Below, one piece after another: positions 18,167 to 26,717 of a DNA stretch of 64,000 nucleotides. The stretch spans positions 3,210,001 through 3,274,000 of the forward strand of contig NZ_CP029002.1 in NCBI RefSeq assembly GCF_003073375.1, given 5' to 3'. A program made the translations under genes and the position numbers. Numbering within the stretch: the first letter of the stretch is position 1; each line of letters opens with the position of its first letter. The notes under the pieces were generated by a model. That model did no database searches. It was not told the origin of the DNA and worked only from the letters and a program-made list of their open reading frames with translations. This DNA comes from Lysinibacillus sp. 2017 (GTDB taxonomy: Bacteria > Bacillota > Bacilli > Bacillales_A > Planococcaceae).

Positions 18167-19069
18167 ATGAAAATTGCCATTTCAGGTGGGACAGGTATGG
18201 TGGGACGTAAATTTAGTGAGCTTTTGTTAGCTACTGGTCATGAAGTGATTATTTTAACACGCGGTGAAAGTCATGAGGCTAGGGGTATTCGATACATACA
18301 ATGGTTAAAAGATGATGCTAAACCAGAACTCCAATTAGAATCGTTAGATGCGTTTGTCAATTTAGCGGGTGTGTCGTTAAATGATGGACGATGGACAGAA
18401 AAGCAAAAAGAAAAAATTTACGCAAGTCGGATGGATTCAACGGATGAAGTATTACGTATATTTCATGCTTTACAACAGAAACCGCGCGTCTTTATTAATG
18501 CGAGTGCTGTTGGTATTTATCCTATTTCTGAGACAGCTATTTATACGGAACAATCTCCTGAAAAAGCACATGATTTTTTAGGGACGGTCGTACAACAATG
18601 GGAACAACATGCAGTTGAAGCAGAAAAACTTGGCATTCGCACTTGTCTCACACGCTTTGGCGTTATTTTAGCAAAAGATGAAGGTGCCCTACCAATGATG
18701 GTATTGCCTTATAAATTAGGTGTTGGTGGTACGATTGGTTCAGGAGCTCAGTGGATAAGTTGGATTCATGTTGACGATGTCGCACGTGCTTTATTATTTG
18801 TAATTGAAAATGAAGAACTATCTGGTCCGGTTAATTTTACAACACCAAACGTTAAACGCATGAAAAGTTTCGGTAAAGCGATTGGGACAGCACTTCATCG
18901 ACCTCACTGGTTCCCCGTTCCAGCTGCTATGTTAAAGCTTGCACTGGGTGAACAAAGTGTTCTCGTATTAGAAGGTCAGCATGTGCTACCTGAAAAATTA
19001 ATGAATGCAAATTACGAATTTCAATTCGTATCTATTCAAGATGCGATTCGCGACTTATATAAAAGCTGA
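18167..19069 (+). CDS. yfhF: TIGR01777 family epimerase YfhF
   Basis: Extended short-chain dehydrogenase/reductase-like protein of 300 residues. The Rossmann nucleotide-binding motif GGTGMVGRKF is at residues 6-15. The segments NLAGVSLNDGRWT and ASAVGIYP follow, then a DUF1731 C-terminal region with NFTTPNVKRM. ATG 18167 follows AAGGAGGGA. It lies divergently from recX, as in B. subtilis. The substrate is unknown; annotation as a sugar-nucleotide epimerase is by family only. Confidence 0.9.
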   Translation: MKIAISGGTGMVGRKFSELLLATGHEVIILTRGESHEARGIRYIQWLKDDAKPELQLESLDAFVNLAGVSLNDGRWTEKQKEKIYASRMDSTDEVLRIFHALQQKPRVFINASAVGIYPISETAIYTEQSPEKAHDFLGTVVQQWEQHAVEAEKLGIRTCLTRFGVILAKDEGALPMMVLPYKLGVGGTIGSGAQWISWIHVDDVARALLFVIENEELSGPVNFTTPNVKRMKSFGKAIGTALHRPHWFPVPAAMLKLALGEQSVLVLEGQHVLPEKLMNANYEFQFVSIQDAIRDLYKS

Positions 19070-19088
19070 ATAAAATTATTTATTTAAC

Positions 19089-19113
19089 GCAACCTACGTG
19101 AAAAGGAGGTTGC
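19089..19113 (+). terminator. Terminator hairpin overlapping the pdaA ribosome-binding site
   Basis: GCAACCT (19089-19095) pairs with AGGTTGC (19107-19113) and is followed by seven T and then the ATG of pdaA. The 3' arm contains part of the AAGGAGG ribosome-binding site (19103-19109). It looks like the yfhF terminator, but in a readthrough transcript the fold would hide the pdaA ribosome-binding site. Confidence 0.7.
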
Positions 19114-19120
19114 TTTTTTT

Positions 19121-19909
19121 ATGTATAAACAGCATGTAGTCGGTGTTTTCTTAGTTATTATGGCTACTTTTATATCGTTTATGACCATTGCACGTGCCGA
19201 AGAATTCCATTGGGGATTCAAACCGAGTCGCGATGGGGAAACTGTTGAAATTGGTGAACCACTTGAAGGCCTTTTAAATAAGTACGGAGCGATTTATAAA
19301 GATACTGCCGAACAAAAAATTGTTTATTTAACATTTGATAACGGTTACGAAAATGGCTTTACTGAAAGCATTTTAAAAACGCTCCGTGATGAACAAGTTC
19401 CCGCAACCTTTTTCTTAACAGGTCATTATTTAACGAGCGCGACTGATTTAGTAAAAACAATGATTGCTGATGGTCATATTATTGGCAATCATTCTTACGG
19501 ACATCCGAATATGGCGCGGCTCTCGACAAATGAAATGGAAAAAGAATGGAAACAATTTGACAACAAACTTCATGAATTAACTGGTATCGAACGCACCTTT
19601 TATGCGCGCCCACCAGAAGGGATTTTCAACGAAGAATTGTTGAAAGTAGGTCAAACGAATGGCTACCGTCATATTTTTTGGTCCATTGCATTTAAAGATT
19701 GGCTAAAAGATGAACGTAGAGGTTACGAATATGCCTATAATGCACTCATGCAACAACTGCATCCAGGCGCTATTGTTTTAATGCATACAGTCGCACAAGA
19801 TAATGCAGAAGCACTTCCAAAATTCATTCAAGACGCTAAAAAACAAGGCTATTCGTTTCAATCACTCGATGATTTAGTACTGAAGAATGTGGATATCACC
19901 GTCCCCTAG
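19121..19909 (+). CDS. pdaA: Polysaccharide deacetylase PdaA (spore cortex)
   Basis: N-acetylmuramic acid deacetylase needed for muramic delta-lactam formation in the spore cortex. An N-terminal signal sequence of about 26 residues ends in ARAEE, so the enzyme acts outside the membrane. The NodB-type catalytic domain has TFDNGYENG (metal and catalytic Asp) near residue 70 and the HxxxH motif in GNHSYGHPN near residue 125, with RPPEG and a late LMHTV motif. Length 262 matches B. subtilis PdaA. The ribosome-binding site overlaps a hairpin (19089-19113), so expression may be limited outside sporulation. Confidence 0.9.
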   Translation: MYKQHVVGVFLVIMATFISFMTIARAEEFHWGFKPSRDGETVEIGEPLEGLLNKYGAIYKDTAEQKIVYLTFDNGYENGFTESILKTLRDEQVPATFFLTGHYLTSATDLVKTMIADGHIIGNHSYGHPNMARLSTNEMEKEWKQFDNKLHELTGIERTFYARPPEGIFNEELLKVGQTNGYRHIFWSIAFKDWLKDERRGYEYAYNALMQQLHPGAIVLMHTVAQDNAEALPKFIQDAKKQGYSFQSLDDLVLKNVDITVP

Positions 19910-19983
19910 CATTTCAAAAAAATCCCGATTCTTTTCTTTCCCTCGTTTGTCCGTTATAATGAAAGGATAAAGAAAAACTTAGC

Positions 19984-20010
19984 AACTCGCACTAATCTTT
20001 AGTGTGAGTT
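19984..20010 (+). terminator. Terminator of pdaA
   Basis: Stem AACTCGCACTAA (19984-19995) with TTAGTGTGAGTT (19999-20010), one G-T pair, short loop, followed by TTGTATTT. It makes the apparent GTG start at 20004 of the next reading frame unlikely. Confidence 0.7.
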
Positions 20011-20033
20011 TTGTATTTAAAGGACGTGTAAAC

Positions 20034-21410
20034 TTGAGTGATGTAATAATGGAAGTCGGGCAAAAGTTCCCGTTAACGATAAAGCGCCTTGGGATTAACG
20101 GTGAGGGCGTTGGATTTTATAAGCGCAATGTCGTTTTCGTAAAAGGAGCCATTCCTGGAGAAGAAGTAACCGTTAAATTAACAAAAGTAGAGAATAAATT
20201 CGCAGAAGCTGAAATTTTAAACATTCGTAAAGCAAGCGAATTTCGTCAAGAGGCACCTTGCCAAGTATATGCAGAATGTGGTGGTTGCCAATTACAACAT
20301 ATGACGTATGAAGCACAGCTCATCAATAAACGTGACATTGTCGTGCAAGCTTTTGAAAAGTATGCAAAAGATATTGCCGCAACTGCTGAAATTCGTCCAA
20401 CAATAGGCATGGACAATCCTTGGAACTATCGCAACAAATCACAATTCCAAGTACGTAAAGAAGGCAAACGTGTATATGCTGGCCTTTTTGCTGAAGGTAC
20501 AAATGAATTATTAAACATTAATGACTGCTTAGTGCAGCACCCACTTACATCAAAAATCACAGTGGGTACGCGTAAAGTATTACAAAAATTAAATATTACC
20601 ATTTATGATGGAAAAAACTTAAACGGCTTAGTACGTACAATTGTCGTTCGTACAGGGGTCAATTCTGGTGAAACACAAGTTTGTCTTGTCACAACACGCA
20701 ATGAATTACCACATAAAGCTGAATTAATCGAGCGTATTAAAAAAATCGACCCATCTATCGTTTCAATTACACAAAACGTGAACCGTGATAAAACTTCATT
20801 AATTTTCGGTGATGAAACATTCGTATTAGATGGTAAAGAAGCGATTCATGAAAAATTAGGCGAGTTTGCATTTGATTTATCAACACGTGCATTCTTCCAA
20901 TTAAATCCTGAGCAAACGATTCATTTATATGATGAAATTAAAAAAGCTGCCGCGCTTACTGGGAAAGAAGAAGTTGTCGACGCTTATTGTGGTGTTGGGA
21001 CAATTGGTATGTGGCTAGCTGATGGTGCACGTGAAGTTCGAGGCATGGATAATGTTGATGAGGCAATTGCCGATGCGAAGTATAATGCACGTAATAATGC
21101 CAACTTACAACATGTTCGTTTCTTCCCAGGCTCAGCAGATAAATGGTTATTCCGTTGGTCAAAAGAAGATTACCGCCCCGATGTTATTTGCGTAGATCCA
21201 CCGCGTACTGGCTTAGAGCCTGGTTTCATTAGAACGGTATTAAAAATTAAGCCAAAACGTTTCGTATATACTTCTTGTAACCCATCGACTTTAGCTCGTG
21301 ACTTACAAGATTTATCAAAAGCATACAAAGTTGAATACATTCAACCTGTAGATATGTTCCCACAAACAGCTCAAATTGAGTGTGTTGTGAAGTTAACGCT
21401 TAAAAAATAA
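20034..21410 (+). CDS. rlmCD: 23S rRNA (uracil-5-)-methyltransferase, RlmCD/RumA type
   Basis: SAM-dependent methyltransferase forming 5-methyluridine in 23S rRNA. An N-terminal TRAM-like RNA-binding domain comes first (about residues 1-65). The iron-sulfur cysteines follow in CQVYAECGGCQL, then the methyltransferase domain with the SAM motif DAYCGVGTIG, DPPRTGLE and the catalytic Cys in TSCNPSTLARD. TTG 20034 fits the AAAGGA ribosome-binding site; the longer frame would begin inside a terminator and ATG 20049 is a second option. In Bacillus a relative methylates U747 and U1939; the exact site here is inferred. Confidence 0.88.
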   Translation: MSDVIMEVGQKFPLTIKRLGINGEGVGFYKRNVVFVKGAIPGEEVTVKLTKVENKFAEAEILNIRKASEFRQEAPCQVYAECGGCQLQHMTYEAQLINKRDIVVQAFEKYAKDIAATAEIRPTIGMDNPWNYRNKSQFQVRKEGKRVYAGLFAEGTNELLNINDCLVQHPLTSKITVGTRKVLQKLNITIYDGKNLNGLVRTIVVRTGVNSGETQVCLVTTRNELPHKAELIERIKKIDPSIVSITQNVNRDKTSLIFGDETFVLDGKEAIHEKLGEFAFDLSTRAFFQLNPEQTIHLYDEIKKAAALTGKEEVVDAYCGVGTIGMWLADGAREVRGMDNVDEAIADAKYNARNNANLQHVRFFPGSADKWLFRWSKEDYRPDVICVDPPRTGLEPGFIRTVLKIKPKRFVYTSCNPSTLARDLQDLSKAYKVEYIQPVDMFPQTAQIECVVKLTLKK

Positions 21411-21419
21411 TTATTGTTG

Positions 21420-21458
21420 CATCTTCATTGTATGAATTTTTATTCATCAATGAGGGTG
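21420..21458 (+). terminator. Terminator after the rRNA methyltransferase gene
   Basis: Long stem CATCTTCATTG (21420-21430) with CAATGAGGGTG (21448-21458), extended by ATGAAT/ATTCAT inside, followed by a run of seven T. Confidence 0.85.
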
Positions 21459-21608
21459 TTTTTTTATAAATATCAACTTTGCATAAAGTCGAGATAAGCT
21501 TAAAGTGCAATAAATTGCAACCATTCTGAAAAGAATTCTTAAAATCATTACTGTATATTTAACATTATCTCCAAAAAATAATTTACTTTCTTATTATAAA
21601 ATGGAAAT

Positions 21609-21626
21609 AACTACTACACTGTAGTT
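21609..21626 (+). promoter_or_regulatory. Dyad symmetry upstream of bdhA
   Basis: AACTAC-N6-GTAGTT lies just after a -10-like TATAAA (21595-21600) and 25 bp before the bdhA start. It could be a repressor operator; no regulator is identified. Confidence 0.3.
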
Positions 21627-21650
21627 AATACTTAATTTGGAGTGATTTTA

Positions 21651-22706
21651 ATGAAAGCAGCACGTTGGTATAAAGCAAAAGATATTCGAGTAGAACAAAT
21701 CGAAGAACCACAAGTAACAGCTGGTCGTGTAAAAATTGAAGTGGCATGGACAGGTATTTGTGGTAGCGATCTACATGAATATATTGCTGGACCAATCTTC
21801 GTACCAGTAGATGCACCACATCCAGTGAGTAAAGATATTGCCCCTATAGTTATGGGTCATGAGTTTTCAGGTACAGTAGTAGAAATTGGTGAAGGTGTTT
21901 CTTCTGTAAAAGTAGGAGATCAAGTCGTTGTTGAGCCGATTTTAGCTTGCGGTGAATGCGCTGCATGTAAAAAAGGAAAGTATAATATTTGTAAGCATTT
22001 AGGATTCCACGGTTTATCTGGTGGTGGTGGTGGATTCTCTGAATTTACAGTAGTTGATGAGCGTTGGGTTCACAAAATGCCAGAAAGTCTATCATTAGAA
22101 CAAGGCGCATTAGTAGAGCCAGCAGCCGTTGCTTTACATGCTGTACGTATGAGTAAATTAAAAGCTGGTGACAAAGCGGTTGTATTCGGTGTAGGCCCAA
22201 TTGGATTATTAGTAATCGAAGCATTAAAGGTTGCCGGTGCTTCTGAAATTTATGCAGTTGAATTATCAAAAGAGCGCGGTGCAAAAGCATTAGAACTTGG
22301 CGCGACAGCTATTATTAACCCTGCACAAGAAGCAGATGTTGTCGGTAAAATTCAACAATTAACAAATGGTGGTGCGGACGTAGCATTCGAAGTTACTGGT
22401 GTACCCGTTGTATTAAAACAAGCAATCGATTCTACTTCATTTGAAGGTGAAACGATTATCGTTTCGATTTGGGAAAAAGAAGCTTCGATTCAGCCAAACA
22501 ATATCGTGTTATCAGAGCGTAGCGTAAAAGGAATTATCGCATACCGTGATATTTTCCCTGCAGTTATGCACTTAATGACACAAGGTTACTTCCCTGCTGA
22601 CAAGCTTGTTACTAAACGCATTACATTAGATGAAGTTGTAACAGAAGGCTTCGAAACATTAGTAAATGACAAAAACCAAATTAAAATCTTAGTTGCTTCT
22701 AAATAA
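21651..22706 (+). CDS. bdhA: (R,R)-butanediol dehydrogenase / acetoin reductase
   Basis: Zinc-dependent medium-chain dehydrogenase that interconverts acetoin and 2,3-butanediol with NAD(H). The N-terminal GroES-like domain has catalytic zinc residues in GICGSDLHEY and MGHEFSG. The structural-zinc cysteines CGECAACKKGKYNIC are present, unlike B. subtilis BdhA. The Rossmann motif is VFGVGPIG near residue 180. ATG 21651 follows GGAGTGA; a three-codon extension is unsupported. It is monocistronic, with terminators on both sides. Other polyol dehydrogenases share this fold, but the sequence is closest to BdhA. Confidence 0.85.
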   Translation: MKAARWYKAKDIRVEQIEEPQVTAGRVKIEVAWTGICGSDLHEYIAGPIFVPVDAPHPVSKDIAPIVMGHEFSGTVVEIGEGVSSVKVGDQVVVEPILACGECAACKKGKYNICKHLGFHGLSGGGGGFSEFTVVDERWVHKMPESLSLEQGALVEPAAVALHAVRMSKLKAGDKAVVFGVGPIGLLVIEALKVAGASEIYAVELSKERGAKALELGATAIINPAQEADVVGKIQQLTNGGADVAFEVTGVPVVLKQAIDSTSFEGETIIVSIWEKEASIQPNNIVLSERSVKGIIAYRDIFPAVMHLMTQGYFPADKLVTKRITLDEVVTEGFETLVNDKNQIKILVASK

Positions 22707-22713
22707 GATTTCA

Positions 22714-22747
22714 AAAGCTTGCGAATCCAAATCGATTCGTAAGCTTT
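22714..22747 (+). terminator. Terminator of bdhA
   Basis: Stem AAAGCTTGCGAATC (22714-22727) with GATTCGTAAGCTTT (22734-22747), one G-T pair, followed by a T-run. Confidence 0.9.
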
Positions 22748-22805
22748 TTTCATTTCCAATTGGTACTAATTTTCATGTATGATAGAAAGGCTAGGAGGCA
22801 TAAAC

Positions 22806-23042
22806 ATGAAAAACTTTCTTTTTGTAGCAGTTACTTTTATCATTTGTTATTTCGGGCTTTCATGGTTAGGTGGATTAATTTTTGCGAGTGAAACTGACAG
22901 TTCAACAACTTCAGTGAGTTCGTTACAAGCAGCCGTTACATTCGGTGGTGTGAACTACTTAAACGTATTCATATACATAATTTTATCAATGATTGTAACC
23001 ACAATCGTATTCTTTTCAGCAAAAAGCAGACGTTCAAACTAA
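22806..23042 (+). CDS. Small two-helix membrane protein, unknown
   Basis: Protein of 78 residues with two hydrophobic segments, about residues 3-27 and 52-72, joined by a Ser/Thr-rich loop (SETDSSTTSVSS), and a basic C-terminus KSRRSN. AGGAGG lies eight bases before ATG 22806. I do not recognise the family. It shares a bidirectional terminator with the MFS gene behind it. Confidence 0.7.
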   Translation: MKNFLFVAVTFIICYFGLSWLGGLIFASETDSSTTSVSSLQAAVTFGGVNYLNVFIYIILSMIVTTIVFFSAKSRRSN

Positions 23043-23060
23043 ATTGAACATCTGCTTTTT
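23021..23060. terminator. Bidirectional terminator
   Basis: 17-bp arms (23021-23037 and 23044-23060) with a single mismatch, A-run on the left and T-run on the right. It serves the small membrane protein gene on plus and the MFS gene on minus, and overlaps the last codons of the former. Confidence 0.85.
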
Positions 23061-23061
23061 C

Positions 23062-24222
23062 TTACGCTATTAATTTTCTATTTTTTCCACTTAACAGGAC
23101 AATGAGTCCGACAGCTAGTAGCATCAGTGAAACTAAAACTAAGAAGCCATTGTCAGGAAATACATCTAAATACAATCCACCTAAAAGCGGGCCACTTAAA
23201 CTACCTAAACTAAAGAAAATTCCACACAGTAAATTTCCAGTTGGTAGTAGTTGTTTTGGCGTTAAATCCGCCATATATGTAATTCCTAACGAGAACATCG
23301 AACCTACGCACATACCTCCGATTAAGAAAATGACCGCAACAAGTATTTGGGAGTACTCAAGCAGATTCCCTATGAAGAAAAATACACTGCCCAAAATGAG
23401 GCCTCCGGTAATGACTTTTCGCCGTCCGATTTTATCACCTAGCGTTCCAAGTGGAAACTGCATCGCAATCGCACCTACAGAAAATGCCGCCAAAATGACC
23501 GACACAAACTCTAGATCAAACGATTTACGTAAAGCATATACAGGAAATAATGCATTTAAGGAAGATTCTAAAAATCCGTAAACAAACGGTGGTAAAAATG
23601 CGACCCATCCGTATTTGATTGCCAATTTATAACGTGTAAAGCCCGTTTCATTGGCATCACCTACTAGTGCTTCTGGTTTTTCATTTTTCACAAAAAACAC
23701 AAGCGACCATGCGACTAAACAAAGCGCTGAAGAAACAATGAATGGCAAGCTTTCAGATATTTTTATTAGCTGTACAAATAACGGGCCAACAGCAAAGCCT
23801 AAACCAAACGAGATGCCGTAAATCGACATGCTTCTACCTAGCTTATGCGCGGGCGTTGCTGATGTAATCCATGTTTGTGTTGCAAAATGGAGTGCGTGGT
23901 CACCAATCCCGATTAACATACGTAACACAAACCAAAACATGACACTTTTCCATAATGGAAATAAAAATAGTGAAACAAATACTACCGCCCCACCAAGTAT
24001 AATAATCGGCTTATAACCATACTTACGCAGTGGCTGCTCAATAAATGGTGAGATGAGTAATGTCCCAATATAAAGTCCAGTTGCATTCATGCCATTTAAT
24101 ATAGAGGATACACCATCTCTTTCAAAAATAACGGAAATGAGTGGTAACAGCATCCCTTGTGAAAAACCTGATATCGATACGATAATAACTAAAATTAAAA
24201 ATCTTCGTTGATTGTAACTCAT
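23062..24222 (-). CDS. MFS transporter, YfkF-like
   Basis: Major facilitator permease of about 386 residues with twelve predicted membrane segments and the motif LGDKIGRRK in the central loop. The segments GFSQGMLLPLI and IGIGDHALHFATQTW resemble B. subtilis YfkF. Two adjacent ATG codons (24225 and 24222) follow AAAGGAG; the second has the better spacing. An attenuator-like hairpin lies upstream, suggesting inducible expression as for drug exporters. The substrate is unknown. Confidence 0.82.
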   Translation of the reverse strand: MSYNQRRFLILVIIVSISGFSQGMLLPLISVIFERDGVSSILNGMNATGLYIGTLLISPFIEQPLRKYGYKPIIILGGAVVFVSLFLFPLWKSVMFWFVLRMLIGIGDHALHFATQTWITSATPAHKLGRSMSIYGISFGLGFAVGPLFVQLIKISESLPFIVSSALCLVAWSLVFFVKNEKPEALVGDANETGFTRYKLAIKYGWVAFLPPFVYGFLESSLNALFPVYALRKSFDLEFVSVILAAFSVGAIAMQFPLGTLGDKIGRRKVITGGLILGSVFFFIGNLLEYSQILVAVIFLIGGMCVGSMFSLGITYMADLTPKQLLPTGNLLCGIFFSLGSLSGPLLGGLYLDVFPDNGFLVLVSLMLLAVGLIVLLSGKNRKLIA

Positions 24223-24297
24223 CATCTATCTCCTTTAATTCATAAGTTACATCGTATCATAGCAAATCTATAGTTTGTTAAATATTTTGCATATTTA

Positions 24298-24341
24298 AAA
24301 GCCCTAGCCAACTTTATCTCTAAAAGTTAACTAGGGCTTTA
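24298..24341 (-). promoter_or_regulatory. Attenuator-type terminator hairpin in the MFS leader
   Basis: In minus-strand RNA AGCCCUAGUUAACUUU pairs fully with AAAGUUGGCUAGGGCU through two G-U pairs, then UUUU. In the plus-strand RNA the same two positions would be C-A mismatches. The fold is therefore built for minus transcription, 75 bp ahead of the MFS start. Confidence 0.6.
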
Positions 24342-24479
24342 AATTTCACTTAATTCCATTAAAATTTGCATAAACTAACATCCCGGCAGATTTGCCGAAA
24401 AACGTTTAAACTTCCTCCTTTTCGTGAGTTTATCTACACATTGTTTTTCCGACCATCTCCTTAAATTTAATGTAAACTA
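24342..24479 (-). promoter_or_regulatory. Untranslated leader of the MFS gene with short reading frames
   Basis: Between the predicted promoter and the attenuator lie about 135 bases with two ribosome-binding-site-like stretches (AAGGAG, AAAAGGAGG), an 8-codon frame MVGKTMCR (24456-24430), an 11-codon frame MLVYANFNGIK (24381-24346) and a small hairpin CGGCA-AATC-TGCCG. Either frame could be a leader peptide; ribosome-binding-site spacing is poor for both. No known riboswitch was recognised. The remaining 24509-24678 shows nothing else clear. Confidence 0.4.
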
Positions 24480-24508
24480 AATTTATCACATTCCATCAAT
24501 TTTGTAAA
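24480..24508 (-). promoter_or_regulatory. Promoter of the MFS leader
   Basis: On minus: -35 TTTACA (24503-24508), 17-bp spacer, extended -10 TGATAAATT (hexamer TAAATT at 24480-24485). Confidence 0.45.
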
Positions 24509-24678
24509 TATTCTAAATATAAAGAAATATAAAATAATTATTAAGTTCTATATATTTCCCTTCTTTTTATAATCGAAATAATAAGATCTAATCCATTTGG
24601 TCCGTAAGTTGTCGATTAACTTTTTAAAAAGAACATAGTATAATAAACGTATGCAAGCCAAAAGGAGAATCGCTTATA

Positions 24679-24867
24679 ATGAATCCCATTACAAACAAAG
24701 AACAACAAGTGACTTATTTAAAAGAACGCTTAGAAATCTTCCTTCAGGTTTTAGATGCTATCGATCCAGAAACAACTGAACTAGAAGATATCGATCGTTT
24801 AATTCAAATGATGGACGATTTAGAAGAAAAAATGGATCAATTCCAAGCTCGCGAAGAAAACAAATAA
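24679..24867 (+). CDS. SE1561-family small protein
   Basis: Acidic helical protein of 62 residues (ERLEIFLQVLDAIDPET, DIDRLIQMMDDLEEKMDQF) that resembles the SE1561 family of small Bacillales proteins of unknown role. AAAGGAG precedes ATG 24679 and a terminator follows. It is probably soluble and monocistronic. Confidence 0.7.
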   Translation: MNPITNKEQQVTYLKERLEIFLQVLDAIDPETTELEDIDRLIQMMDDLEEKMDQFQAREENK

Positions 24868-24873
24868 TATCCA

Positions 24874-24903
24874 AAAGCATTGCTCGATTAGGAGCATTGC
24901 TTT
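24874..24903 (+). terminator. Terminator of the SE1561-family gene
   Basis: Stem AAAGCATTGCTC (24874-24885) with GAGCATTGCTTT (24892-24903), one T-T mismatch, and a T-run. Confidence 0.8.
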
Positions 24904-24964
24904 TTTTATTATTACTACTTTTGTGCTTTTGATTTCTTTTTATAGGTTTTTCGTTTTTGTTACT

Positions 24965-24978
24965 TGTAAGCGCTCTTT
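24965..24978 (+). promoter_or_regulatory. cre-like site upstream of fumarase
   Basis: TGTAAGCGCTCTTT matches the CcpA cre consensus TGWAANCGNTNWCA in 12 of 14 positions. It lies about 20 bp ahead of a -10-like TATAAT (24999-25004), where CcpA binding would repress. Confidence 0.35.
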
Positions 24979-25125
24979 TTTTTCTACATTAAAAGAGTTA
25001 TAATGTAAGATGATTTTACAAAGATACATTTTACGCCCAATAGCGGGAAATGATGTCCTTACTTATGTCGATAAATACCTTATCGATGCAAAAATAACTA
25101 TATTTTTTCTGGGGGGAAAAATAAG

Positions 25126-26664
25126 ATGGCATACTTAGAAACTTTAGAAAAAAGTCTTTATAACTTAATTACAGAGACTTCTACAAACTTACCAAAAGAT
25201 GTTCGTCGTGCGATTAAAGCCGCGAAGCAATCCGAAAACGCTGGTACTCGTGCAGCAATGACATTAGGCACAATTACAACAAATATCGTCATGGCGGAAG
25301 ATAATGTATCTCCAATCTGTCAAGATACTGGTCTACCAACATTTAAAGTATATACTCCAGTTGGCGTAAACCAGATCGAAATTAAAAAAGCAATCCAAAC
25401 TGCAATCGCTGCAGCTACTGGTGATGCGAAATTACGTCCAAACTCAGTTGATTCATTAACTGGTAAAAACTCTGGCAACAACATCGGTGCTGGTTTACCG
25501 GTCGTGAAGTTTGAACAATGGGAAAACGACTACATCACAATTAAGCTAATCCTTAAAGGTGGCGGCTGTGAAAACAAAAATATCCAATACTCACTTCCTG
25601 CAGAACTTGAAGGTTTAGGCCGCGCTGGTCGTGACTTAGACGGTATCCGTAAATGTATCTTACACTCTGTATGGCAAGCACAAGGTCAAGGCTGTTCAGC
25701 TGGTTTCATCGGTGTAGGTATCGGTGGCGACCGCTCTTCTGGATATGATCTTGCAAAAGAACAATTATTCCGTCATGTAGAAGATGTAAACCCTATCGAA
25801 GACTTAGCTAAATTAGAACAATACGTTGTTGAAACTGCTAATACATTCGGTATTGGTACAATGGGCTTCGGTGGTGAAGCTACATTACTAGGCTGTAAAA
25901 TCGGTGTAATGGACCGCTTACCTGCATCATTCTTCGTATCTGTAGCGTACAATTGTTGGGCTTACCGTCGTATGGCAATTGATATCAATCCAGAAAACGG
26001 TGAAATCATCAAATGGCACTACCAAGAAGGTGAAAAAATCACTTTCCGTAACGAAGAAAAACAAGACAACTCTAAAAACAAGGTTGTTGAATTAGTTGCA
26101 CCAATTACAGAAGAAAAAATTCGTTCACTTAACGTAGGTGACGTAGTTAAAATTTCTGGTCGTATGTATACTGGTCGTGACGCAATTCATCATCACTTAA
26201 TCGGTGAAGGCGTTGAAGCTCCAGTAGACTTAGATGGTCAAATTATTTACCACTGTGGTCCAGTAATGGCGAAAGACGAAGCAGGCAACTGGGTTGTTAA
26301 AGCTGCTGGTCCAACAACTTCAATTCGTGAAGAACCGTACCAAGGCGACATCATGAAAAAATTTGGTATCCGCGCGGTTATGGGTAAAGGCGGTATGGGA
26401 CCAAAAACACTGAAAGCTTTAGGCGAACACGGTGGTGTTTACTTAAACGCTATCGGTGGTGCGGCTCAATACTACGCTGACTGCATTAAATCAGTAGACG
26501 GTGTAGACTTAATCGAATTCGGTATTCCTGAAGCAATGTGGCACTTAACTGTTGAAGACTTCACAGCTGTTGTAACAATGGACTCTCACGGGAACTCTTT
26601 ACACGCTGATGTAGAAAAATCTTCATTAGAAAAATTAGCTTCTCACGCTGAACGCGTATACTAA
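25126..26664 (+). CDS. fumA: Fumarate hydratase, class I (iron-sulfur)
   Basis: Oxygen-sensitive [4Fe-4S] fumarase converting fumarate and malate in the TCA cycle. The N-terminal alpha domain (about residues 1-290) includes CQDTGLP, GGGCENKN and the LGCKIG cysteine, the likely cluster ligands. The C-terminal beta domain has SGRMYTGRDAIHHH and YHCGPVM. Length 512 is that of fused two-domain class I enzymes. The ribosome-binding site is GGGGGG. The roughly 220-bp upstream region has a cre-like site and a small hairpin with TCGATAA/TTATCGA (about 25069-25090) in the leader. Confidence 0.93.
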   Translation: MAYLETLEKSLYNLITETSTNLPKDVRRAIKAAKQSENAGTRAAMTLGTITTNIVMAEDNVSPICQDTGLPTFKVYTPVGVNQIEIKKAIQTAIAAATGDAKLRPNSVDSLTGKNSGNNIGAGLPVVKFEQWENDYITIKLILKGGGCENKNIQYSLPAELEGLGRAGRDLDGIRKCILHSVWQAQGQGCSAGFIGVGIGGDRSSGYDLAKEQLFRHVEDVNPIEDLAKLEQYVVETANTFGIGTMGFGGEATLLGCKIGVMDRLPASFFVSVAYNCWAYRRMAIDINPENGEIIKWHYQEGEKITFRNEEKQDNSKNKVVELVAPITEEKIRSLNVGDVVKISGRMYTGRDAIHHHLIGEGVEAPVDLDGQIIYHCGPVMAKDEAGNWVVKAAGPTTSIREEPYQGDIMKKFGIRAVMGKGGMGPKTLKALGEHGGVYLNAIGGAAQYYADCIKSVDGVDLIEFGIPEAMWHLTVEDFTAVVTMDSHGNSLHADVEKSSLEKLASHAERVY

Positions 26665-26676
26665 TTTTCACTTAAT

Positions 26677-26717
26677 AAAAGCGACTCACTCCAATTAACT
26701 TGGAATGAGTCGCTTTT
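26677..26717 (+). terminator. Terminator of fumarase gene
   Basis: 18-bp arms (26677-26694 and 26700-26717) around GCGACTCA, one mismatch, then TTTTTT. Confidence 0.9.

Noticed and set aside
24226-24508. Known riboswitch classes in the MFS leader
   Set aside because: I compared the leader with remembered hallmarks of TPP, purine, preQ1, SAM, guanidine, fluoride and c-di-GMP elements and saw no match.
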